From assembly GCA_938084575.1 (NCBI GenBank), contig CALKFG010000005.1:124001-188000 (forward strand): a stretch of DNA of 64,000 nucleotides, written 5' to 3'. Source of the DNA: an uncultured Hyphomonadaceae bacterium (GTDB lineage Bacteria; Pseudomonadota; Alphaproteobacteria; Caulobacterales; Hyphomonadaceae). Below the pieces are notes generated by a model, which ran no database searches, had not been told where the DNA came from, and saw only the letters and a program-made list of their open reading frames with translations. The position numbers were made by a program, and so were the translations under genes. Of this stretch, positions 8,542 to 17,877 are shown one piece after another; position 1 is the first letter of the stretch; each line of letters opens with the position of its first letter.

Positions 8542-9765
8542 CTATTTGCTGGCGAACAGCCGCCCGCGCTCGGTGATCAGGATCAGGGACAGCGAAACCA
8601 GGCCGAGCGCAACAAAGCCATTCAGAATCGGGACGACGCTGCCGTCAAACCGGCTGGCGACGAGATAGCCGAACGTGCTGGCCACCGTGCTCGTGGCGAA
8701 GCCATAGGCCGCGCTTGCCGTGCCGGCGATCGGTCCAAGGGGCTCGAGCGCGATGGCGGAAAAATTTGATCCCAGCATTCCGAAACAGGCGAAGGTCAGG
8801 CAGAATAACGGGTAAAACAGGACCAGTCTTTCGCCCAGCACCAGAAGGATCAGGCTGTTGGTCAGGGCGAGGCCGGTGAATCCGATCAGGACAATATGGC
8901 TGATCCGGCGCATGCCGAAACGCTCGACGATCCGGGAATTGACAAAGTTCGCCAGGGCCAGGCTTGCGGCAATCCCGGCAAACCAGATGGCGAAGCTGTC
9001 GCCCCTGTCAAAGACATCCCGGAAGATCTGCTCTGATGCTGCGATGAAGGCGAACAGGGCGCCGAAAATGACGCCGCTGGCCGACATGTAGCCCACGGTT
9101 TCGCGGGTCGTCAGAACCTGGGCATAGGCCCGGCCCGTCTGGCGCAGGGACAAAGGCTGGCGCGATGCGGCTGGCTGGGTCTCTGGCAGCCGGAGGCTGA
9201 CCCAGGTCAGCAGCAGGACGCCGCCGACCGACAGGATTCCGAATGTCCATTGCCACGGGGCCACCAGCAGAACTATGGCCCCGAGGGTTGGGGCCAGGAT
9301 CGGCACCGCCATGAACACGGTCATAATCAGCGACATGATGCGGGCCATGGCCCGCCCGGCCATCAGGTCCCTGACAATTGCGGAGGCGATGACGCGCACG
9401 CCGGCTGCAAAGACACCCTGCAGAAAGCGCATTGCCAGCAAAACCTCGAAAGAGCGCGTCATCATACAGAACAGGCCGGCGAAAATATATCCGGTGATGC
9501 AAAGCTGCAGCAGGCCCCGGCGACCATAGCGATCGGAAAGCGGGCCGAAGAAAAGCTGCGGCAGGCCGAAGCCGAAGACATAGGCAAAGATCACCCATTG
9601 CTGATCATTCGCGCGGGACAGCTGATAGTGGTCGGCAATGTCGCTCAGCGCCGGCAGCATGATATCGATTGCGAGGGCATTGAGTGCCATCATGCTCGCA
9701 ACGATGCCGACGAATTCCCAGACCGGGAGGGGCAGGTGCGCCGAAGGGCCTTTGCTGCGTTCCAT
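8542..9765 (-). CDS. MFS multidrug exporter, Bcr/CflA-like
   Basis: This 407-residue, twelve-helix major facilitator of the drug:H+ antiporter type exports small molecules across the inner membrane. The loop 2-3 motif is LFFGPLSDRYGRRGLL, preceded by the DIMLPALSDIADHY helix-1/loop segment that is characteristic of Bcr/CflA proteins, with GVRVIASAIVRDLMAGRAMARIMS in helices 4-5. The ATG at 9765 with GAAGG upstream is chosen over a TTG two codons earlier. The substrate cannot be inferred. The gene is convergent with ecm and divergent from trmB across 200 bases of GC-rich intergenic DNA with several inverted repeats. Confidence 0.85.
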   Translation of the reverse strand: MERSKGPSAHLPLPVWEFVGIVASMMALNALAIDIMLPALSDIADHYQLSRANDQQWVIFAYVFGFGLPQLFFGPLSDRYGRRGLLQLCITGYIFAGLFCMMTRSFEVLLAMRFLQGVFAAGVRVIASAIVRDLMAGRAMARIMSLIMTVFMAVPILAPTLGAIVLLVAPWQWTFGILSVGGVLLLTWVSLRLPETQPAASRQPLSLRQTGRAYAQVLTTRETVGYMSASGVIFGALFAFIAASEQIFRDVFDRGDSFAIWFAGIAASLALANFVNSRIVERFGMRRISHIVLIGFTGLALTNSLILLVLGERLVLFYPLFCLTFACFGMLGSNFSAIALEPLGPIAGTASAAYGFATSTVASTFGYLVASRFDGSVVPILNGFVALGLVSLSLILITERGRLFASK

Positions 9766-9965
9766 CGTCAACCTTCAACCTGTCTGTCGTCCTCCCTTGG
9801 ACCTATGCCGCGCAGACCACAAGGCCCTGATCCAGGGCTCCGTCGCGGAAGCCTGCTGCGCCGGCGCGCCGGCTGGCCGGGCTGCGGGGCTTTTCATCCC
9901 GGCCGGGTTTGGCTAGACCGCCCCGGTCGTCAGGCCGGCCGGCGCCGGTAAAGGAAAAAGACACT

Positions 9966-10652
9966 GTGTCAGATCTCCATGCTCCTGCGCTCAAATCTTT
10001 CGGCCGCCGCGGCGGCCGTCCCCTGTCGGCCCGGCAACAGGAGCTGATGCAGGGCCTGCTGCCGCGCCTGCGTGTCCCGTTGCCGGACTCCGGTCTTCTC
10101 GACCCCCGCACTCTGCGTCCACAGGCCTCGGAGGTTTGGTTCGAGATCGGCTTTGGTGGGGGTGAACATCCGGTCGGGCAGGCCCTGAACCATCCCGGGC
10201 TGACCCTGCTGGCCAGCGAAGTGTTTCAGGAGGGGCTGGCCAAATGCCTCGGTCAGATTGAGGATCACGGTCTGTCGAATATGTATCTCTGGGATGAGGA
10301 TGCCCGGCAGCTGGCGGACCGCTTGGCGCCGGCCAGCCTTGACCGCGTCTTTATCCTGTTCCCTGATCCCTGGCCCAAGGCCCGCCACCGCAAGCGGCGG
10401 CTGATCCAGCCTGCCTTTCTCGACAGCCTTGCCCGGATCGTGCGGCCCGGCGGCCAGGTCCGGTTCGCCACAGATGTCCGTGACTATGCCGATGAGGCGC
10501 TGGTCCATTTCATCCGGCATGCCGGATTTCGCTGGACGGCACAAAGGGCAGGTGACTGGCAGATGCGTCCGGAGGACCACGTCGCAACCCGTTACGAGAC
10601 CAAGAATATTGGCGACATCGCCCCGGTTTGGTTTGATTTCGAGCGGGGGTGA
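9966..10652 (+). CDS. trmB: TrmB, tRNA (guanine-N7)-methyltransferase
   Basis: TrmB methylates G46 in the variable loop of tRNAs with S-adenosylmethionine. It carries the SAM-binding loop EIGFGGGEH, the characteristic FILFPDPWPKARHRKRRL motif, and a C-terminal segment ending TRYETKNIGDIAPVWF. The start is uncertain: a GTG at 9966 with AAGGAAA about ten bases upstream gives 228 residues, while a TTG at 9909 would add 19 poorly conserved residues. It lies before cspA and the rimP-nusA operon, a position trmB often takes in alphaproteobacteria. Confidence 0.92.
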   Translation: MSDLHAPALKSFGRRGGRPLSARQQELMQGLLPRLRVPLPDSGLLDPRTLRPQASEVWFEIGFGGGEHPVGQALNHPGLTLLASEVFQEGLAKCLGQIEDHGLSNMYLWDEDARQLADRLAPASLDRVFILFPDPWPKARHRKRRLIQPAFLDSLARIVRPGGQVRFATDVRDYADEALVHFIRHAGFRWTAQRAGDWQMRPEDHVATRYETKNIGDIAPVWFDFERG

Positions 10653-10669
10653 TGTGGCGACCCAAGTCC

Positions 10670-10698
10670 TTGACGCGGCGGGCCACATGTGCATGTAA
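10670..10698 (+). promoter_or_regulatory. Candidate cold-shock gene promoter
   Basis: TTGACGC (10670-10676) and GCATGTAA (10691-10698) are 14 bases apart, resembling the Caulobacter-type housekeeping pattern TTGACG-N10-14-GCTANAWC. Transcription from here would give a leader of about 140 nt before the cold-shock gene, typical for cspA-like genes. A second TATAGT element at 10750-10755 lacks an obvious -35 box. Confidence 0.35.
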
Positions 10699-10842
10699 GG
10701 GATTTCGAATACGGCAGGTCTGCCCCGTAAGACCCCGCCAAAGGTGGCCTATAGTGACGAACCCCCCCGTAATCGACAGCCCGTAGCTCTACATAGGGTA
10801 GATACAGCACGGGCAGACACTAGAACTGAAAGGGTTTCGCCG

Positions 10843-11052
10843 ATGGCGACCGGAAAAGTAAAGTGGTTTAACGCCACAAAAGGTTTTGGCTTCATTGTTC
10901 CTGACGATGGCGGCAAGGATGTGTTCGTGCATATTTCTGCTGTTGAACGTTCAGGTCTTAAGGCGCTCGCCGATGATCAGCCGATTGAATATGAGCTTTA
11001 TCATGATGATCGGCGCAACAAGACATCTGCAGTGGATCTGAAGCTGCTCTAG
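10843..11052 (+). CDS. CspA-family cold-shock protein
   Basis: This is a 69-residue single OB-fold cold-shock domain that binds single-stranded RNA and DNA and acts as an RNA chaperone. RNP-1 is KGFGFI (about residues 14-19) and RNP-2 is VFVHI (about 28-32), with [13 protein letters not shown] at the N terminus. The ATG at 10843 follows AAAGGG. The 190-base non-coding stretch before it would form a long structured leader, as in genes whose translation is controlled by temperature. A strong intrinsic terminator follows at 11102-11135, so the gene is a separate transcription unit from rimP. Confidence 0.93.
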   Translation: MATGKVKWFNATKGFGFIVPDDGGKDVFVHISAVERSGLKALADDQPIEYELYHDDRRNKTSAVDLKLL

Positions 11053-11101
11053 ACTCTTTCCGATTTTGGCCCTATGCAGCGGCCAAGTCGAAAGTTTATC
11101 G

Positions 11102-11135
11102 GCGGCGGTTCCGAAAGGGGCCGCCGCTTTTCTTT
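11102..11135 (+). terminator. Intrinsic terminator after the cold-shock gene
   Basis: GCGGCGGTTCC (11102-11112) pairs over 11 bp, including two G-U pairs, with GGGGCCGCCGC (11117-11127). It closes a GAAA tetraloop and is followed by TTTTCTTT. This is the clearest Rho-independent terminator in the first half of the window and separates the cold-shock gene from rimP. Confidence 0.9.
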
Positions 11136-11152
11136 GTCCGAAGGGTCCCGCC

Positions 11153-11749
11153 TTGATTGCTTTGTCCGCTCAGGAGAAACGCATTCTCAGCCTGTCCGAG
11201 CCGCTCGCTGCGGCGCTCGGCCTCGACATTGTGCGGGTCCGTATCATGGGCGGAAAGCGGCCCGTGCTGCAGATCATGATCGATCGCGTCGGTGGCGGGC
11301 TGAGTGATGTTGAGGACTGTGCCACCTTCTCGCGGCAGCTGTCTGCCCTGATGGACGATGCAGATCCCATCACAGAGCCCTACCGGCTGGAAATCTCGAC
11401 CCCCGGGATTGACCGCCCTCTGACCCGTCCGGGTGATTTTGCCCGCTGGGCCGGACATCTCGCCAAGATTGAACTGGCGATGCCGATTGAGGGCCGGCGG
11501 CGCTTTCAGGGCGTCATCCAGGGCGAGGATGAGTCGGGCGTGACCGTGATCCTGGATGATGACAGCGCCCTGGTTGCTGGTGTGCATGACATGACCAAGG
11601 CCAGCCTTGTCCTGACCGATGCGCTGATCGATGCGGCCCAGGCGCTGGGCGGCCTGCCGCCGCAGCCCGGCGACGCGGAGTTTGAGGGGCTTGACGCCGA
11701 AGACGACGAGCCCGACCCTTTTAACCAGAACCCAGAAAGTGGAGCCTGA
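11153..11749 (+). CDS. rimP: RimP, ribosome maturation factor
   Basis: RimP assists 30S subunit assembly. The protein contains the conserved N-terminal domain (LSEPLAAALGLDIVRVRIM, LQIMIDR, GLSDVEDCATFSRQLSALMD, YRLEISTPGIDRPL) and a C-terminal SH3-like domain, with an acidic tail (AEFEGLDAEDDEPDP). The start is a TTG at 11153 with AAGGG seven bases upstream. The earlier TTG at 11066 would require translation through the terminator hairpin, so I reject it. This gives 198 residues. It is the first gene of the rimP-nusA-ylxR-infB-rbfA operon; nusA starts four bases after its stop. Confidence 0.9.
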   Translation: MIALSAQEKRILSLSEPLAAALGLDIVRVRIMGGKRPVLQIMIDRVGGGLSDVEDCATFSRQLSALMDDADPITEPYRLEISTPGIDRPLTRPGDFARWAGHLAKIELAMPIEGRRRFQGVIQGEDESGVTVILDDDSALVAGVHDMTKASLVLTDALIDAAQALGGLPPQPGDAEFEGLDAEDDEPDPFNQNPESGA

Positions 11750-11753
11750 GGCC

Positions 11754-13556
11754 ATGAGCACTGTTGGCGTTTCAGCAAACCGGCTTGAAATCATGCAGAT
11801 CGCGAAAGCGGTGGCGGAAGAAAAAGCAATCGATCGCGCCATTGTCATTGAGGCAATGGAGGAAGCGATCCAGCGTGCCGCGAAATCGCGTTACGGTCAG
11901 GAGCATGACATTCGCGCTGCGATCGATCAGGACACTGGCGAGCAGAGCCTTTGGCGCGTTCAGACCGTGGTCACGGACGCCGAGCTGGAAGATCCGGCTA
12001 TGCAGATTGCGCTGAGCGACGCCAAGAAAATTGATGCCGCGCTGGAGCCCGGCGATGAAATCAAGGAAGAGCTTCCGCCCTTCGATTTTGGCCGTGTAGC
12101 GGCCCAGACGGCCAAGCAGGTCATCATGCAGAAGGTGCGCGATGCCGAACGCGAGCGCCAGTTCAATGAGTTCAAGGACCGCGAAGGCGAGGTCATAAAC
12201 GGCATCGTCAAGCGGGTTGAGTATGGTCATGTCATCGTGGATCTTGGCCGCGCCGAGGGTATTATCCGGCGCAATGACGGCATTCCCCGGGAAAATTTCC
12301 AGCCGAATGACCGGGTGCGTGCGTATCTTTACAAGGTCAGCCGCGAGGTGAAGGGACCCCAGATCTTCCTGTCGCGGGCCCATCCCGACTTTATGATCAA
12401 GCTGTTCGCGGCCGAGGTGCCGGAAGTGTATGAAGGCGTGATCGAAATCAAATCCTGTTCCCGTGACCCGGGATCCCGGGCCAAGATCGGCGTGTTCTCC
12501 AATGACAGCTCAATCGATCCGGTCGGCGCGTGCGTCGGGATGCGGGGTGCCCGCGTCCAGGCAGTGGTCGGCGAACTGTCGGGTGAAAAGATCGACATCA
12601 TCCCGTGGAATTTCGATGATGCGACGTTCATCGTGAACGCCCTGCAGCCGGCCGAGGTGTCCAAGGTTGTGCTGGATGAGGAAGAACACCGGGTCGAGGT
12701 CGTTGTGGCCGATGACCAGTTCCCGCTGGCAATCGGCCGGCGCGGACAGAATGTCCGGCTGGCGTCGCAGCTGACCGGCTGGCAGATCGACCTGGTGACC
12801 GAGACGGATGATTCAGAACGTTACCAGCGCGAGTTCCAGCTGCGGACCGAGCTGTTCATGACAGCGCTCGATGCCGATGAGACGCTGGCCCAGCTGCTGG
12901 CCTCGGAAGGCTTTGAGTCCGTAGAGGAAATCGCCTATGTCGCGCCTGACGACTTCATGCAGATCGAAGGCTTTGACGAGGAAGTGTCCGCCGAGATCCA
13001 GGAACGGGCGCGGGAATATCTGGAACGTCTGGCTGAGAAGCTGAATGTCCAGCGCCTCGAGCTGGGTGTCGAAGACGATGTCATGGATCTGGAGGGCATG
13101 ACCCCGGCCTTTGCCGTCAAGCTTGGCGAGAACGAGATCAAGACCGTCGAGGATGTTGCCGGCCTGGTGCCCGATGACCTGACCGGCTGGCGGGAAAATG
13201 GCCCCGATGGCAAGCCGGTCTGGCAGGACGGGATTCTGAAAAAGGGTGAAATGCGCAAGGATGACGCCCAGCTCTTTATCATGCGGGCCCGTGTGCAGGT
13301 CGGCTGGATCGAGCCCGAGGCCCTTGAGCAGATGGAGGCGGAAATGGCCGCCGATGCCTTGAGCGAGGAAATGGACCTGACCGAGGAGGAGCGTGCGCTC
13401 CTCGCGCTTGGCGAACTTGGCAAATCATCCGGCACGGCGAACGGGCCTGCTGATCTCGACATAAACGAGGACGAGCTGATGTTCGACCTTGATGAACTGG
13501 CTGCGGAAGATGACCCCGCAGCGGAGGGCGGCGACGATGCCGCAGACGAAGAATGA
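11754..13556 (+). CDS. nusA: NusA, transcription elongation/termination factor
   Basis: NusA binds RNA polymerase and nascent RNA, promoting pausing, termination and antitermination. The N-terminal polymerase-binding domain (about residues 1-130) is followed by an S1 domain (about 135-205, EGEVINGIVKRVEYGHVIVDLG). Two KH domains follow (about 205-350; GACVGMRGARVQAVVGELSGEKIDI and AIGRRGQNVRLASQLTGW). The C-terminal acidic-repeat regions have helix-hairpin-helix character (LLASEGFESVEEIA, KTVEDVAGLVPDDLTGW), and the tail is very acidic. The start is the ATG at 11754, four bases after rimP, with GGAG upstream. The 600-residue length is on the long side, as is common in alphaproteobacteria. Confidence 0.96.
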   Translation: MSTVGVSANRLEIMQIAKAVAEEKAIDRAIVIEAMEEAIQRAAKSRYGQEHDIRAAIDQDTGEQSLWRVQTVVTDAELEDPAMQIALSDAKKIDAALEPGDEIKEELPPFDFGRVAAQTAKQVIMQKVRDAERERQFNEFKDREGEVINGIVKRVEYGHVIVDLGRAEGIIRRNDGIPRENFQPNDRVRAYLYKVSREVKGPQIFLSRAHPDFMIKLFAAEVPEVYEGVIEIKSCSRDPGSRAKIGVFSNDSSIDPVGACVGMRGARVQAVVGELSGEKIDIIPWNFDDATFIVNALQPAEVSKVVLDEEEHRVEVVVADDQFPLAIGRRGQNVRLASQLTGWQIDLVTETDDSERYQREFQLRTELFMTALDADETLAQLLASEGFESVEEIAYVAPDDFMQIEGFDEEVSAEIQERAREYLERLAEKLNVQRLELGVEDDVMDLEGMTPAFAVKLGENEIKTVEDVAGLVPDDLTGWRENGPDGKPVWQDGILKKGEMRKDDAQLFIMRARVQVGWIEPEALEQMEAEMAADALSEEMDLTEEERALLALGELGKSSGTANGPADLDINEDELMFDLDELAAEDDPAAEGGDDAADEE

Positions 13557-14214
13557 TCCTGAATCGCGCCGCTTGACGGCGCGAGAGACCCAGCGCGCCG
13601 GCGGGCCTGTCCGCCAGTGTGCTGTGAGTCGGGAGCGCCTGCCCCAGGCGCGTATGGTGCGGCTTGTGCGCAGTCCGGATGGCGTCGCCGTGCCTGATGT
13701 TTCCGGTAATCTTCCCGGCCGTGGCATGTGGATCCTGGCGAAGCGCGACGTGGTCGAGGCGGCTGTCGCAGGGCCCGTATTTTCACGCGCCTTCAAGGCC
13801 CCCACCCGCCCGATGGAAGGGCTGGCAGATGGCATTGAGGCCCAGCTTGTCCAGCGCTGCATCGGCCTGATCGGCATGGCGCGTCGCGGGGGCAATGCCG
13901 TGACGGGGTTCGATCAGGTGCGCGCATCGCTGCGCAAGCGGCCTCCCGGCTGGATCCTGGAGGCCAGCGATGGCGCAAAGGATGGCCGTAATAAGGTTCA
14001 ATTTTTGGCAAAGGCCCTGTATGACAGGGTAAATCTGGCCGGTGCCCTGTCCTCTGCTGAATTGGGCATGGCCTTTGGGCGTCCCTCTGTGGTACACGGC
14101 CTGCTGGAAGACCAGCCGGTCGCACAGGCCTTTGGGTTTGCCTATCGCAGGTTGACGGGATTCCGGGCGGCGCCGGAAAGAATATGGTTCGCTGACAGGC
14201 GACAGAGGCACTAA
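13537..14214 (+). CDS. YlxR (DUF448) fused to an L7Ae-like RNA-binding domain
   Basis: The 225-residue product combines an N-terminal YlxR/DUF448 domain (RQCAVSRERLPQARMVRLVRSPDG, NLPGRGMWILAKRDVVEAA) with a C-terminal ribosomal L7Ae/L30e-like domain (LIGMARRGGNAVTGFDQVRASL, AELGMAFGRPSVVHGLL). In Firmicutes these are two separate genes (ylxR and ylxQ) between nusA and infB; the alphaproteobacterial form is fused. YlxR has been linked to RNase P and transcriptional regulation elsewhere; the exact role here is inference. The ATG at 13537 has GGAGGG eight bases upstream and overlaps the end of nusA by 20 bases, implying coupled translation. Confidence 0.9.
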   Translation: MPQTKNDPESRRLTARETQRAGGPVRQCAVSRERLPQARMVRLVRSPDGVAVPDVSGNLPGRGMWILAKRDVVEAAVAGPVFSRAFKAPTRPMEGLADGIEAQLVQRCIGLIGMARRGGNAVTGFDQVRASLRKRPPGWILEASDGAKDGRNKVQFLAKALYDRVNLAGALSSAELGMAFGRPSVVHGLLEDQPVAQAFGFAYRRLTGFRAAPERIWFADRRQRH

Positions 14215-14262
14215 AGCGTTGGGTAAGCCGGCGGCGAGACAGAATTTGGAACCAGGATACGC

Positions 14263-16815
14263 ATGAGCGATACGAAAGATACAGGCAAGCCGGGCGGACG
14301 AAAGCCCCTGACGGTTTCGCGCGGTGGCAATTCCGGCACGGTGAAGCAGACCTTCAGCCATGGCCGGTCAAAACAAGTGGTTGTTGAGACCAAGAAGCGC
14401 CGCACCGTCGGCGCTCCGTCCACCAAGCCCGGCGCCGGGCAGGGCGGCAAGGGCGGTGGCCAGCCTGTTTCCAAGCTGGCGGCCGCGGCGGCCAAGCTTG
14501 GCATCACGGAAGAGGAATTGGTTGCCCGCCAGAGAGTGCTTCTGCAGCGCCGCGCAGTGGAGGCGCAGCGCAAGGTCGAGACCGACAAACAACAGGCCCG
14601 CACCGATGCCCTGCGCAATGAGCAGGAAAAGAAGGTCCTGGAAGAAAAAGAGCGCGAGGCGGCAGATGTCCGGCGTCGTGACGAAGAAGCGGCCCGTATC
14701 AAAGCAGAGGAAGAGGCCAGGCAGGCCGCCACTCAGGTGTCGGCCAAGCGTGAGCCGGTCGACCGCGGAGCGGATGCGCCGGCAAAAGTTCCCGATCAGG
14801 CTGAAATCGAAGCGGCGGCCAACAGTGCCGGGGGCCGGACCAAGCGCGGTCGGGCCCGCGATGACCGGGCCAAGCCGGAAACCGGTGGTGGCCGCGCGCG
14901 CGGTGGTGCCGAGAAGCGCCGGCGTGGAAAGCTTACCATTGCATCGGCCCTTGGCGATGATGGTGACCGCCAGAGGTCTCTGGCATCTGTCCGTCGGGCC
15001 CGCGAGCGCGAGCGTGAGCGCCGTACCGGCGGGGATCAGGGGGAAAAGGGATCTGTCGAAGTTACGCTTCCGGAGTCGATTACCCTGCAGGATCTTGCCG
15101 GACGTATGAATGAACGCGTCGCGGCCGTTGTGAAGTTCGTCATGTCTCAGGGCGAGATGATGCGGGCCAATGACATTATCGATGCAGACACGGCCGAGCT
15201 GATCGCCGCCGAATTTGGCCACACGGTGAAACGGGTGTCGGAATCGGATGTCGAGATCGGCCTCGACGGTGAAGAGGACGATGTGGCGGACCTGGTTGGT
15301 CGGCCGCCGATCGTCACCATTATGGGCCATGTTGACCATGGTAAGACGTCGCTGCTCGACGCGCTGCGCTCGACCGATGTGGTGTCAGGTGAAGCCGGGG
15401 GTATCACCCAGCATATTGGCGCTTACCAGGTCCAGCTTCAATCCGGTGACAAGATCAGTTTCCTTGACACGCCGGGCCATGCGGCCTTCTCGGCCATGCG
15501 GGCGCGCGGCGCCGATGTCACGGACATTGTCATCCTTGTGGTGGCGGCCAATGACTCGGTGATGCCGCAGACGATTGAGGCGATCAGCCATGCCAAGGCG
15601 GCCGGTGTGCCGATGATCGTGGCGGTGAACAAGGTGGATCTGCCTGAAGCCGATGCCAGCAAGGTGCTGACGGACCTCTTGCAGCACGATGTCCAGGTTG
15701 AGGCCATGGGCGGTGACGTCCAGGCGATCGAAGTGTCAGCGCTGAAGCGTCTGGGCCTCGATGAGCTGACAGAGGCCATTACGCTGCAGGCGGAACTGCT
15801 CGATCTCAAGGCCAATCCCAAGCGCCATGCCGACGGTATCGTGGTGGAATCCCAGCTCGACAAGGGGCGGGGTCCTGTGGCCACCGTTCTGGTCAAGCGC
15901 GGGACGCTGAAACGCGGCGATATTGTCGTCGCCGGCGCCCGGTGGGGCAAGGTGCGGGCGCTGGTCAATGAGCGCAATCAACAGATGAAAGAGGCTGTGC
16001 CGTCGACACCGGTGGAAATTCTCGGGCTCGACGGAACACCCGAGCCGGGCGATGCTTTCAATGTCGTCGACAGCGAAGCCCGTGCCCGGGAGATTACCGA
16101 ATACCGCCAGCGCATGAAGCGTCAGACCAAGGGCGTGGCATCGCAGCGGACATCGCTGGAACAGTTCATGACCAGTCTGAAGGATGGCGCGGCCAACCTT
16201 CAGGACCTGCCAATTGTTCTCAAGGGCGATGTTCAGGGCTCGGTCGAAGCGATCACCCAGTCGCTCGACAAGCTTGGGACCGACGAGGTTCGCGCCAATG
16301 TGGTCTATGGTGCGGCCGGCGGTATCTCCGAGAGCGATATCCTTCTGGCACAATCCTCCGGCGCCCCGGTCTTTGCCTTCAATGTGCGGGCCAATAAGCA
16401 GGCCCGGGAACTCGCCGACCGCGAGGGCGTTGAGATCCGCTATTACTCCATCATCTACGAGCTGATCGACGATGTGAAGGCAAGCCTGTCGGGCATGCTG
16501 GCCCCGGAAAAGCGCGAGACCTTTATCGGCTATGCCGACATTCTGGAGGTCTTCAATATCACCAAGGTCGGCAAAGTGGCGGGCTGTCGGGTGACCGAAG
16601 GTGTCGTCAAGCGCGGCTGTGGCGTGCGTCTGCTGCGCGATGATGTTGTCCTGCACGAGGGCAATCTCAAGACGCTGAAGCGCTTCAAGGATGAAGTGAC
16701 GGAGGTCTCGAGCGGCATGGAGTGTGGCATGGCGTTTGAAAAATATGACGATATTCGTGTCGGTGACCGGATCGAATGTTTCGAAATCGAAATGATAGCC
16801 CGTTCGCTCGACTAG
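14263..16815 (+). CDS. infB: InfB, translation initiation factor IF-2
   Basis: IF-2 is the GTPase that brings initiator fMet-tRNA to the 30S subunit and drives subunit joining. The N terminus (about residues 1-270) is low-complexity and charged, with long Lys/Glu/Arg helices ([18 protein letters not shown]). Then come the IF2_N segment ([18 protein letters not shown]) and the G domain with G1 GHVDHGKT at 355-362, G3 DTPGHAAF and G4 NKVD. Domain II and the C-terminal fMet-tRNA domain follow ([20 protein letters not shown]). The 850-residue length is normal. It follows ylxR-L7Ae by 48 bases and precedes a YcxB-like gene. Confidence 0.97.
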   Translation: MSDTKDTGKPGGRKPLTVSRGGNSGTVKQTFSHGRSKQVVVETKKRRTVGAPSTKPGAGQGGKGGGQPVSKLAAAAAKLGITEEELVARQRVLLQRRAVEAQRKVETDKQQARTDALRNEQEKKVLEEKEREAADVRRRDEEAARIKAEEEARQAATQVSAKREPVDRGADAPAKVPDQAEIEAAANSAGGRTKRGRARDDRAKPETGGGRARGGAEKRRRGKLTIASALGDDGDRQRSLASVRRARERERERRTGGDQGEKGSVEVTLPESITLQDLAGRMNERVAAVVKFVMSQGEMMRANDIIDADTAELIAAEFGHTVKRVSESDVEIGLDGEEDDVADLVGRPPIVTIMGHVDHGKTSLLDALRSTDVVSGEAGGITQHIGAYQVQLQSGDKISFLDTPGHAAFSAMRARGADVTDIVILVVAANDSVMPQTIEAISHAKAAGVPMIVAVNKVDLPEADASKVLTDLLQHDVQVEAMGGDVQAIEVSALKRLGLDELTEAITLQAELLDLKANPKRHADGIVVESQLDKGRGPVATVLVKRGTLKRGDIVVAGARWGKVRALVNERNQQMKEAVPSTPVEILGLDGTPEPGDAFNVVDSEARAREITEYRQRMKRQTKGVASQRTSLEQFMTSLKDGAANLQDLPIVLKGDVQGSVEAITQSLDKLGTDEVRANVVYGAAGGISESDILLAQSSGAPVFAFNVRANKQARELADREGVEIRYYSIIYELIDDVKASLSGMLAPEKRETFIGYADILEVFNITKVGKVAGCRVTEGVVKRGCGVRLLRDDVVLHEGNLKTLKRFKDEVTEVSSGMECGMAFEKYDDIRVGDRIECFEIEMIARSLD

Positions 16816-16864
16816 ACTGTTCCGGGCCGGGAGTCTGGATGGAGAAAGGCGGGGTCTGACCCGT

Positions 16865-17404
16865 ATGACGGACGCAAATTCTGGCGCCCATTCGGTTGGT
16901 GGACAACTGAATATCAAGGACCTCAGGCGACTGACCGGGGCGACCCGGTCGGGCACCATCGGGCCTGTGACGACCTATTATGCGGGTGTCACGGCACCGA
17001 TCATCTCTGCCAGCATGGCGCTGCTTGGGGCTGAAAGCTTTAAGCGGCTGGGGCTGGATACGGTCTGGCTGACCCTGGTCTCGGCGATTTTTGCCTGTCT
17101 GGCCGGGATCGTCTGGTACCTGATTTTCATGCGCTGGGCGTATCGCCACCAGATTGGCCGTGCCGGCGAGAAGGGCCTGATGCAGCTGGATCTGGCCGAG
17201 GATGGCCTGCACCTGCGCCGGGGCGATGTGACCGTTCACCTCAGCTGGGCGGCAGTGTCGGGTGTGAGCGAAAAAAGGGACCATGTCCTGGTTCGGTTTG
17301 ACGGTGCGGAGCCTGTGCTGGTTCCCAACCGCTGGTTCGGCAAGGACAAGGCCGCCTGCCGGGCCTTCCGGGCCCGTCTCAAGGCCGGAGGAGGAACGCC
17401 ATGA
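16865..17404 (+). CDS. YcxB-like membrane protein
   Basis: This 179-residue protein has two membrane segments (about residues 38-60, TYYAGVTAPIISASMALLG, and 67-90, TVWLTLVSAIFACLAGIVWYL). A soluble C-terminal domain resembles YcxB-like proteins: LDLAEDGLHLRRGDVTVHLSW, then VLVRFDGAEPVLVPNRWF. Its function is unknown. It sits between infB and rbfA, where many bacteria have no gene or the unrelated ylxP, and its stop codon overlaps the rbfA start (ATGA). It is therefore co-transcribed and probably coupled with the ribosome-biogenesis operon. The Shine-Dalgarno before the ATG at 16865 is weak. Confidence 0.75.
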   Translation: MTDANSGAHSVGGQLNIKDLRRLTGATRSGTIGPVTTYYAGVTAPIISASMALLGAESFKRLGLDTVWLTLVSAIFACLAGIVWYLIFMRWAYRHQIGRAGEKGLMQLDLAEDGLHLRRGDVTVHLSWAAVSGVSEKRDHVLVRFDGAEPVLVPNRWFGKDKAACRAFRARLKAGGGTP

Positions 17405-17835
17405 GCCGGAAGAAACGCGGGCATAACAGTGCCCAGGAACCCAGCCAGCGCCAGCTGCGGGCCGGGGAATTAATGCGCCACGCCCTGGTCGATATTCTCA
17501 GCCGCGAGGAATTTCATGATGCCGACCTGCACGGCGTGACGGTCACCATTGGCGAGGTCCGCTGCTCGCCGGATCTGCGGCACGCCACGATTTACTGCTC
17601 GCCGCTGGCCGACACGGATCCCGACCGGATCCGCGCGCTTGCTGCCGGGCTCAACCGGGCCGCGAAATTCCTGCGCGGGCGGCTCGGCCGCGAGATTGAC
17701 ATGAAGTTTACCCCGGCCCTGCGCTTTGTGCCCGATCTGTCCTATGACGAAGCCAGCGCGATGGACCAGCTGCTGCGGCGCACCGGGCTTGTGCAGCCGC
17801 CACAGGACGCCGCAGCGGCCGACCCTGACGACTAG
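17401..17835 (+). CDS. rbfA: RbfA, 30S ribosome-binding factor
   Basis: RbfA binds immature 30S subunits and assists 16S rRNA 5'-end maturation; it is important at low temperature. The 144-residue protein has the family core: RQLRAGELMRHALVDILSR, VTVTIGEVRCSPDLRHATIYCSP, FLRGRLGREIDMKFTPALRFVPD and the final helix ASAMDQLLRRTG. It starts at 17401 within the stop of the preceding gene. In most alphaproteobacteria truB and rpsO follow rbfA; here the operon ends and a convergent HxlR regulator follows after 42 bases. Confidence 0.95.
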   Translation: MSRKKRGHNSAQEPSQRQLRAGELMRHALVDILSREEFHDADLHGVTVTIGEVRCSPDLRHATIYCSPLADTDPDRIRALAAGLNRAAKFLRGRLGREIDMKFTPALRFVPDLSYDEASAMDQLLRRTGLVQPPQDAAAADPDD

Positions 17836-17877
17836 GGCGCCGGGCCGCGCGGACACCCGATACCGGATACCGGGCGA

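Noticed and set aside
9860-9904. GCCGGCGCGCCGGC palindrome and GGCCGGG/CCCGGCC repeat between the MFS and trmB genes
   Set aside because: Such GC palindromes are common by chance in this composition and there is no T tract or conserved motif to assign a role.
10652-10688. ATGTGGC/GCCACAT inverted repeat after trmB as a terminator
   Set aside because: The 23-nt loop contains the likely -35 box of the cold-shock promoter and there is no T tract.
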